This document shows positions 1 to 5,524 of a DNA stretch of 27,329 bases, one piece after another. The DNA lies in assembly GCA_964579765.1 (NCBI GenBank), contig CAZOIK010000133.1:1-27329 (forward strand), written 5' to 3'. Each line of letters starts with the position of its first letter. Positions within the stretch are counted from its first letter, which is position 1. The notes beneath the pieces were generated by a model. That model was not told the DNA's origin. It made no database searches and worked only from the letters and a program-made list of their open reading frames with translations. Source of the stretch: DATNBT01 sp964579765 (GTDB lineage: Bacteria; Acidobacteriota; Vicinamibacteria; Vicinamibacterales; CAVVIG01). The position numbers and the translations under genes are program-made.

Positions 1-516
1 GCCGGCGCGAGCGACGCCGCGATCGGCGTATGCGAACGCATAGCGGGGATCGCGATCGAGCGCCCGGTTGTAGTCGTCGATCGCGGCGTCGAGCGCGCCC
101 TGATCGGCTTCCGCGAAGCCGCGGCTGACGTAGGGCGGCGCCGCCGAAGGGTTGAGCGCGATCGCGTGAGTGTAGTCGCGAATCGCAGACTCCAGATCGC
201 CCAGCGCGCGTTCGGCCAGGCCGCGGCTCACATACAGTGCGGGCGCATCCGGCTCGAGCTCGATGGCGGCTGAATAGTCGGCAATGGCACCGCGACGATC
301 GCCGCGCCGTGACTGCGCGGCCGCACGGTTCCGATACGCCGTTGCGAGGTCGGCCGGGCCGCGCGCGCTGCCCCGAATTACCGCCGAACATCCCACGATC
401 GCGACGTCTGGGTTCCTGTCCGCGCATCGTGCCCAGTCGTCGTCGGACTGCTGTGCCCATCCGCGGTGGGCGATTCCAAGCACGCAGAGCAGTGAAAGCG
501 AGAGCACTCGTCGCAT
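1..516 (-). CDS. Exported tetratricopeptide-repeat (TPR) protein, C-terminus beyond window edge
   Basis: The reading frame is open from an ATG at 516 down to base 1 without a stop, giving 172 codons of a longer protein. Residues 1-21 form a signal peptide (MRR, a hydrophobic core, then GWA before QQ). Cysteines at 31 and 43 flank a short mature N-terminus. From about residue 58 there are exact 34-residue TPR units at 58-91, 92-125 and 126-159, with a fourth beginning at 160. Each contains the typical Y/N-R-G/A spacing and an AI-DY-AI-L-P ending. TPRs bind other proteins, so a periplasmic scaffold role is likely, but no specific partner can be named. The gene is divergent from the solute-binding protein gene, with 90 bases between the starts. 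No good ribosome-binding site was seen, but the signal peptide fixes the start well. Confidence 0.85.
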   Translation of the reverse strand, partial: MRRVLSLSLLCVLGIAHRGWAQQSDDDWARCADRNPDVAIVGCSAVIRGSARGPADLATAYRNRAAAQSRRGDRRGAIADYSAAIELEPDAPALYVSRGLAERALGDLESAIRDYTHAIALNPSAAPPYVSRGFAEADQGALDAAIDDYNRALDRDPRYAFAYADRGVARAG

Positions 517-606
517 GTGTCAACCGCGGCCATTACGATAGCGCTCCTGTCAATGCCGGCCGTTGTCGCGGCGTGTCGGGTGATCTAGGATGCTCGCCTG
601 CGATCG
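517..606. promoter_or_regulatory. Divergent intergenic region with possible weak regulator half-sites
   Basis: This 90-base gap separates two divergent starts. On the plus strand TGTCGC (564-569) and TGTCGG (574-579) lie 10 bases apart. Their complements, GCGACA and CCGACA, resemble the repeats found upstream of the symporter and TonB-receptor genes. A weak sigma70-like pair, TTGTCG at 563-568 and TAGGAT at 586-591 with a 17-base spacer, could serve the solute-binding protein gene and would overlap the repeats. On the minus strand TTGACA (553-548) has no -10 box at proper spacing. The match is much poorer than at the two other sites, so autoregulation is only a possibility. Confidence 0.3.
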
Positions 607-1605
607 ATGCTCCGAACCTTTCGATCGGGACGTTCGACGACGCGCTTCGGGGTTCCGTGGGCGCACCTCGCGCTGGTGGTGACGGCGACGGCACTCAGCG
701 CGTGCAGTCGTGTGTCTCCCGAAATGCCTCGTGCCACGGTGCGTCTGACCACAGGGCCTCCGGGCGGCGGCTTCTACCCAATTGGTCAACGGCTCGGCGC
801 CGCGTGGTCGCGTCTCCTCCCGAACACGCAGATCGACGTGCGCGCGAGCGGCGGCGGCGTGGCCAACGTCGAAGAGATTCAGCAGGGACACGCCGACGTC
901 GGCTTTACGTTCGCCGACGTGGCGTACATCGCCTACCAGGGCCGGTTGGCGGGCGAGCGCCGGGCCTTCGATCGCTTGCGCGGTATCGCCGTGCTGCAGT
1001 GGACTCCGGTCCACCTGGTGGTGGGGCCCGGCTCGAGCATCGAGAGCGTCCAGGCGCTGCGCGGCCGCCGGGTCGGGCTTGGGCCTCCGCGGAGCGGCAC
1101 CGCGCTCACGGCCACGCTGGTTCTGCAGGCCTTCGGCGTGGACGTCAACACAGTCCGTACGCAACTCCTGCCCTTCGAAGAAGCCGAGCACCGGCTCATC
1201 GCGGGTGAGCTCGACGCGATGTTCGACAACGCCGTGTACCCGGCGGAATCCGTGCTCAGGGCCACGCGCGCGGGTGCGCGCATCCTTCCGCTGACGGGAG
1301 GGCCCGTGCAGCAGTTGAGCCGGAACTACCCGTTTCTCCGCATGACGTTGATTCCCCCCGACACGTACGCAGGCGTGTCGAGCGCGGTGCACACGGTCGG
1401 CGTGGAAAGCCTCCTGGTGTGCCGCAGCGATCTCGACGAAGCGCTCGTCTACGAGTTGACGAAGGGGTTCTTCGCGGCTCTGCCGTCGCTGTCTCTGTCG
1501 CAGGACGCGCTTCGCTTCATCGATCCCGAACAGGCGTCGGCGACGCCGATCCCGCTTCACGACGGCGCCGCGCGTTACTACCGCGAGCGCGAGCTGGTGC
1601 AATGA
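607..1605 (+). CDS. TAXI-family TRAP-type solute-binding lipoprotein
   Basis: A 332-residue periplasmic binding protein of the TAXI (TRAP-associated extracytoplasmic immunogenic) type. A basic N-terminus and hydrophobic stretch end in the lipobox L30-S31-A32-C33, so it is probably a lipoprotein. The family hallmark follows: RLTTGPPGGGFYPIGQRLG near residues 46-64, then a region resembling the usual ASGGGVANV...ADVGFTFADVAY stretch, and a second-lobe segment around G-R-R-V-GLGPPRSGT. Family members bind small organic acids or amino acids and normally feed a TRAP permease. No TRAP membrane subunit (DctQM/fused 4TM-12TM) is present in the window; instead the next genes are a histidine kinase and response regulator. 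A sensory role with the kinase is therefore inferred. The stop overlaps the kinase start (ATGA at 1602-1605), implying translational coupling. No clear ribosome-binding site precedes the ATG. Confidence 0.9.
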   Translation: MLRTFRSGRSTTRFGVPWAHLALVVTATALSACSRVSPEMPRATVRLTTGPPGGGFYPIGQRLGAAWSRLLPNTQIDVRASGGGVANVEEIQQGHADVGFTFADVAYIAYQGRLAGERRAFDRLRGIAVLQWTPVHLVVGPGSSIESVQALRGRRVGLGPPRSGTALTATLVLQAFGVDVNTVRTQLLPFEEAEHRLIAGELDAMFDNAVYPAESVLRATRAGARILPLTGGPVQQLSRNYPFLRMTLIPPDTYAGVSSAVHTVGVESLLVCRSDLDEALVYELTKGFFAALPSLSLSQDALRFIDPEQASATPIPLHDGAARYYRERELVQ

Positions 1606-3272
1606 CACGGCTGTTCAACGCTCGCGGTCTCCCGATCGCGATGATCAGCGGCATCGGCGTGTCGCTGATCTTCCTCGGGTGGTTCGGCGTCAGAACCGTC
1701 CGCGAGTGGAGGCGAAGCTCGCTGCTCCTGGATCGGCAGCGGGCCGACCAGGCCGCCGATCTCCTGACGACAGCGCTGACGCGCGACATGCGAGCGGTGC
1801 AGACGTCGGTGCTGGCGCGCGACGCCAGCGCGTTGTCGCTCGACGAGCCCTACGACCTCTCGGATCTCGTCGCCAGCGCCTTCGCACGCTACCCCTACCC
1901 CGAGTCGTTCTTCGTGCAGTCCCGATCGGATGCCGCACATGTCGTCTTTCTGGCGCGCTCGACGAGGCTTCCCGCCTGGGCGAGCGCCGAGAGCGGCGTC
2001 GAACGGTTTCCGGTGACGGCGCTCGCGCCGCCGCCGTTCAGCATGCAGATCATGACCCGCGTCCAGTCCGCGGCGCATCGACGCCAGTCGTTCGCCGTCT
2101 TTGAACTGCCGATCGCCGGCACGACGTACCAGATCGTCGCCAGACTGTCGTACCGCGATCAGTTCCGGGAGGAACTCGACGGCATCTTCGGTTTCATGGT
2201 GGATCTCCAGTGGGTGCGCCAGCACTACTTCCAGGACGTGGCCGGTCAGGTCGCGCGGATTGGCAAGACTCGCGACGGCGTGATTCTGTCGGTCCTCGAC
2301 GATCGGGGCGTGGTGGTCGCCTCCACGGACAGGCCCGCCAGCGGCATGGCGGTCAGCCGCACGTTCCCGATGATGTTCTTCGACCCCTCGCTCGTGGCCC
2401 TCGACACGACGAACGCCGTACCGCGCAGGCCGTGGGCGGTGGAGGCCCAGCTGAACGACGACGCGATTGCGGGTTCTTCGGTCAGCGCGATCAACCGCAC
2501 GCTGCTGATCGCGGGAATCGCGCTCGTCATGCTGACCGTCAGCCTCGCGCTCACCGCGCGCGCCACTCGTGCGAGCATTCGCCTCACGGCGATGCGATCC
2601 GAATTCGTCTCGACCGTCACGCACGAGCTGAAAACGCCCATCGCGACCATTCGAGCGGCCGGCGAAACGCTGCTCTCGGGTCGGTTGTCCGGAAGAGAGG
2701 CGCTGCGCGACTACGGCCAGCTCGTCGTCCAGGAGTCGAAGCGGCTGACGCGGCTGGTCAACAACATGCTGGCGTATGCGCGCATCGCCGACATCACCGA
2801 CGCGTACGAGTTCCGTCCCGTCGAGGTCAGCGCGATCGTAGACGAAGTGCTCAACGAGTTCCGTCACCAGCTCAGCGGCGGCGCGTTCGACGTCGAAATC
2901 GACATGCCCGCCTCGCTGCCGCCGGTCCGCGCGGACCGCACCGCGGTGGTGCTGATGCTGAACAACCTCGTGGACAACGCGATCCGGTACTCCGACGCGG
3001 CGCATGTCCTCGGGATCCGCGGGTCCGAGTCGGGGCGGTGCGTGGCGATCGCGGTGCGCGATCGCGGCGTCGGCATTCCAGCGGAAGACATCCCGCGCGT
3101 GATGCGCCGCTTCGTCAGGGGGCGCGGCGCCGCCAGCAGCGGCAGCGGGCTCGGACTGTCCATCGCGCGCCGGATTGCGACCGATCACGGCGGCACGCTC
3201 TCCGTCGCCAGCACCGTCGGTGTGGGGACGACGGTGACCGTGACGTTGCCGATCGCCGAGCACTCCGCATGA
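1602..3272 (+). CDS. Membrane-bound sensor histidine kinase
   Basis: A 556-residue kinase. The chosen ATG lies in the ATGA overlap with the upstream stop and gives a normal short N-terminus before TM1 (about residues 11-30). A periplasmic sensor region of about 270 residues follows, then TM2 (about 300-318). There is no HAMP domain: only some 22 residues separate TM2 from the phospho-acceptor His341 in HELKTP. The catalytic domain has the N box (NNLVDNAIRYSD, about 454-465), G1 (RDRGVGIP, 486-493), an F-box-like MRRFVRG, and G2 (SGSGLGLSIARRI, from 513). All catalytic motifs look intact. The sensor region is unlike a standard PAS or dCACHE that I can name. Tight coupling to the binding protein and the response regulator suggests that the ligand-loaded lipoprotein controls this kinase. 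Confidence 0.93.
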   Translation: MTRLFNARGLPIAMISGIGVSLIFLGWFGVRTVREWRRSSLLLDRQRADQAADLLTTALTRDMRAVQTSVLARDASALSLDEPYDLSDLVASAFARYPYPESFFVQSRSDAAHVVFLARSTRLPAWASAESGVERFPVTALAPPPFSMQIMTRVQSAAHRRQSFAVFELPIAGTTYQIVARLSYRDQFREELDGIFGFMVDLQWVRQHYFQDVAGQVARIGKTRDGVILSVLDDRGVVVASTDRPASGMAVSRTFPMMFFDPSLVALDTTNAVPRRPWAVEAQLNDDAIAGSSVSAINRTLLIAGIALVMLTVSLALTARATRASIRLTAMRSEFVSTVTHELKTPIATIRAAGETLLSGRLSGREALRDYGQLVVQESKRLTRLVNNMLAYARIADITDAYEFRPVEVSAIVDEVLNEFRHQLSGGAFDVEIDMPASLPPVRADRTAVVLMLNNLVDNAIRYSDAAHVLGIRGSESGRCVAIAVRDRGVGIPAEDIPRVMRRFVRGRGAASSGSGLGLSIARRIATDHGGTLSVASTVGVGTTVTVTLPIAEHSA

Positions 3273-3967
3273 CGACCGGCCGCATCCTGCTCGTCGAAGA
3301 CGACAAGGGGCTGGCGCGCATCCTGATCGACAACCTGAAGTTCGAGGGGTTCGACGTGACGTGGCTCCTCGACGGCAGCAGCCTCGGCGAGGTGCTCAGG
3401 ACCGTCACGCCGGATCTGGTGTTGCTGGACGTGATGCTGCCGGGCCGCAGCGGCTTCGAATTGCTCGGCGCGTTGCGCGCGCGCGGCCGCACGCCAGTCA
3501 TCATGCTGACCGCGAAGGGACAGCGAGCCGACAAGCTCAAGGGGCTCGATCTCGGCGCCGACGACTACGTCACCAAGCCGTTCGACCTTCAGGAGCTGAT
3601 GGCCCGGATTCGGGCCGTGCTGCGTCGCGTCAAGCCGAGCGCGAGCGGCATCACGCTCGGTGCCGTGACGATCGACTTCGCGTCGATGGTCGCCTGGCGG
3701 CAGGAGCATCCCATTCACCTCACGCACCGCGAGTTCGCGCTGCTGCGGTATCTGGCGGAACGGCCGGAGCGCGTCGTGCACCGCGACGAGCTGCTGCGCG
3801 AGATCTGGGGGTACCCGGACACGCCGAGCACGCGATCCGTCGATCACGCCATCGCTCGCCTTCGCAAGAAGATCGAAGACGACGCCCGCCATCCGCGCTT
3901 CATTCACACCGTGCACGGCGACGGGTATTGCCTCACGCCTGGTGGACGGTCGTTCTTGAGCTCGTAA
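3269..3967 (+). CDS. OmpR/PhoB-family response regulator
   Basis: A 232-residue two-domain regulator that starts within the kinase stop (ATGA at 3269-3272). The receiver has the acidic pocket E10-D11-D12, the phospho-acceptor D54 in LVLLDVMLPGRSG, T81 and K103 (VTKPF), so it should be phosphorylatable. The C-terminal winged helix (about 130-225) includes LTHREFALLRYLAE, the recognition-helix segment STRSVDHAIARLRKKIE, and the wing FIHTVHGDGYCL. OmpR/PhoB proteins bind as head-to-tail dimers to direct repeats spaced about one helical turn. Such repeats (GCGACA, 10-base period) lie upstream of the next two transcription units, which are therefore its likely targets. The partner is the kinase encoded immediately before it. 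Confidence 0.95.
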   Translation: MTTGRILLVEDDKGLARILIDNLKFEGFDVTWLLDGSSLGEVLRTVTPDLVLLDVMLPGRSGFELLGALRARGRTPVIMLTAKGQRADKLKGLDLGADDYVTKPFDLQELMARIRAVLRRVKPSASGITLGAVTIDFASMVAWRQEHPIHLTHREFALLRYLAERPERVVHRDELLREIWGYPDTPSTRSVDHAIARLRKKIEDDARHPRFIHTVHGDGYCLTPGGRSFLSS

Positions 3968-3998
3968 TCCGGCGGCGTCGGCGGCCGTCCGGCACGCT

Positions 3999-4024
3999 GC
4001 GACAACTTGCGACATGTCGCGACA
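3999..4024 (+). promoter_or_regulatory. Triple GCGACA direct repeat, putative response-regulator operator of the symporter gene
   Basis: Three perfect GCGACA copies start at 3999, 4009 and 4019, an exact 10-base period. The second and third lie within TTGCGACATGTCGCGACA (4007-4024), which matches 16 of 18 bases at the operator in front of the TonB-receptor operon. The last repeat ends 21 bases before the -10 box at 4046. Tandem direct repeats one helical turn apart and next to a promoter lacking a -35 box are typical of OmpR/PhoB-type activators. Binding by the adjacent regulator is inferred. Confidence 0.7.
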
Positions 4025-4045
4025 TGCGCGCGGAGCTGTTGTCCC

Positions 4046-4051
4046 TATACT
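4046..4051 (+). promoter_or_regulatory. Putative -10 box of the symporter gene
   Basis: TATACT matches TATAAT at 5 of 6 positions. No -35-like hexamer lies 16-18 bases upstream; the repeat array occupies that side instead. Transcription would start near 4058, only about five bases before the ATG at 4063, so the message would be almost leaderless. Confidence 0.5.
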
Positions 4052-4062
4052 CGTAAGTTCCT

Positions 4063-5385
4063 ATGGCTGTCGCCTGGTACAAGCGACTGTACGTTCAGGT
4101 CTTTGCGGCCATCCTCGTCGGCATCGTGTTCGGCGCCGTGTCGCCGGCGCATGCCGCGCAGATGCGCCCGCTCGGCGACGGATTCATCAAGCTCGTCAAG
4201 ATGCTCATCGCCCCCATTGTCTTCACGACGGTGGCGGTCGGCATCGCGCGGATGGGGGCCATGCGCGACGTCGGACGCATCGGCCTTCGAGCCCTCGCCT
4301 ATTTCGAGGTCGTGTCAACCGTTGCCCTCGTCTGCGGCATGGTGGTCGTGGCCGTCTGGAAGCCGGGCAGCGGACTGCGCATCGACGCGAACGCGGTCGA
4401 TCTGAAGGCCATCGCGCAGTACACGTCGGGCGGCGCGAAGCTCGGCGCCGTCGATTTCGTGCTCAACGTCATCCCCAACACGGTGATCGACGCGTTCGCC
4501 CGCGGCGAGATCCTGCAGGTGCTGTGCGTGTCCGTGTTGTTCGGACTCGCGTTGCTGCGGATCGGACCGCGGGTGCGCGGCCTCGTCGCCATCCTGGAAC
4601 AGTTGTCCGAGGCGTTGTTCGACATCGTGGACATGGTCATGTGGCTCGCGCCGATCGGCTCGTTCGGCGCGATGGCGTTCACGGTCGGGCGTTACGGGAT
4701 CGCCGCGCTGCTGCCGCTGGCCAAACTCGTCAGCGGCGTCTATGCCACCTCCGCGCTGTTCGTCTTGCTGGTGCTGGGGCTCATCGCGCGCGTGGCTGGC
4801 ATCCGCATCCTCTCGCTGCTGCGATACATCCGGGACGAGATTTTCATCGTGCTGGGCACGGCCTCGTCCGAATCGGTGCTGCCGTCCCTGATGGAGAAGC
4901 TCGAGCGGCTCGGCTGCCCGAAGTCGGTGGTCGGGCTCGTCATTCCCACGGGCTACTCGTTCAACCTCGACGGCACGTCGATCTACATGACGATGGCCGT
5001 GATCTTCATGGCGCAGGTCAGTGGCGTGCACCTGTCGTTCGGGCAGGAGCTGTCGATCCTCGCCATCCTGCTGCTGACGTCGAAGGGCGCGGCGGCGGTC
5101 ACGGGCAGCGGGTTCATCACGCTCGCCGCGACGCTCACGGCCGTGCCGGCCATCCCCGTGTTCGGCCTCGCGCTGCTGCTCGGCGTGGACCGATTCCTCT
5201 CGTCGGCACGGGCCATCACGAACCTCATCGGCAACGCGGTCGCCACGGTGGTGATCGCCCGGTGGGACGGGCAATTGGATCTCTCCGTGGTGAACCGGAA
5301 CCTCGCCATGCAGGCGACGGAACTCCCAACCAATCAAGGATTTGGAATTCCAGATCCAGCCTCCGAATCCAACGCGCCGGTCTAG
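4063..5385 (+). CDS. DctA-like dicarboxylate/cation symporter (DAACS family)
   Basis: A 440-residue inner-membrane secondary transporter, close in length to E. coli DctA, importing C4-dicarboxylates or related acidic solutes with protons or sodium. The start MAVAWYKRLYVQVFAAILVGI matches the family N-terminus (WYK-LY-QV). Family signatures are intact: the serine-rich re-entrant loop in GTASSESVLPSLMEKLE, the PTGYSFNLDGTSIYM motif, the second loop LTSKGAAAVTGSGFI, and the NLIGNAVATVVIARW substrate helix near the C-terminus. The last 25 or so residues form a hydrophilic tail. It lies 95 bases after the response-regulator stop with its own predicted promoter and operator. No ribosome-binding site is visible, in keeping with a near-leaderless message. 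In other bacteria DctA also acts as a co-sensor with a kinase; that may apply here. Substrate is not determinable from sequence, and other DAACS substrates (glutamate, aspartate) are possible. Confidence 0.92.
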   Translation: MAVAWYKRLYVQVFAAILVGIVFGAVSPAHAAQMRPLGDGFIKLVKMLIAPIVFTTVAVGIARMGAMRDVGRIGLRALAYFEVVSTVALVCGMVVVAVWKPGSGLRIDANAVDLKAIAQYTSGGAKLGAVDFVLNVIPNTVIDAFARGEILQVLCVSVLFGLALLRIGPRVRGLVAILEQLSEALFDIVDMVMWLAPIGSFGAMAFTVGRYGIAALLPLAKLVSGVYATSALFVLLVLGLIARVAGIRILSLLRYIRDEIFIVLGTASSESVLPSLMEKLERLGCPKSVVGLVIPTGYSFNLDGTSIYMTMAVIFMAQVSGVHLSFGQELSILAILLLTSKGAAAVTGSGFITLAATLTAVPAIPVFGLALLLGVDRFLSSARAITNLIGNAVATVVIARWDGQLDLSVVNRNLAMQATELPTNQGFGIPDPASESNAPV

Positions 5386-5396
5386 AGGCGGCTGTC

Positions 5397-5422
5397 GCGC
5401 CAGGTTGCGACATATTGCGACA
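5397..5422 (+). promoter_or_regulatory. GCGACA direct-repeat operator of the TonB-receptor operon
   Basis: GCGACA occurs at 5407-5412 and 5417-5422, and a one-mismatch copy GCGCCA at 5397-5402, again with an exact 10-base period. The core TTGCGACATATTGCGACA (5405-5422) differs at only two positions from the site upstream of the symporter gene. The spacing to the -10 box (21 bases) is identical at both promoters. The coincidence of motif, period and distance argues strongly that one OmpR-type regulator controls both. Confidence 0.7.
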
Positions 5423-5443
5423 AGTGCCCAATTTCCAGGGGCG

Positions 5444-5449
5444 TATAGT
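5444..5449 (+). promoter_or_regulatory. Putative -10 box of the TonB-receptor operon
   Basis: TATAGT matches TATAAT at 5 of 6 positions and lies 21 bases after the last GCGACA repeat. No -35 box is present. The predicted start near 5456 would leave a leader of about 70 bases before the receptor ATG at 5525. Confidence 0.5.
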
Positions 5450-5524
5450 GTGTCCCGCCTGTAACGCAGTTGTACTGTTTTCGTACCTGCCACATGTCCG
5501 GACCGGCCAAGGAGTGGTGTGCTG

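Noticed and set aside
548..553. TTGACA on the minus strand as -35 of the TPR gene
   Set aside because: No -10-like hexamer lies 16-18 bases downstream; the nearest TA-rich hexamers are 7 or 12 bases away.
550..1608. Minus-strand open frame opposite the TAXI lipoprotein gene
   Set aside because: Arg/Gln/His-rich shadow; the plus-strand product has a lipobox and clear TAXI motifs.
5338..5357. Palindrome around GGAATTCC at the end of the symporter gene as a terminator
   Set aside because: It lies inside the coding region and has no U-tract; the symmetry is partly due to one EcoRI-like core.
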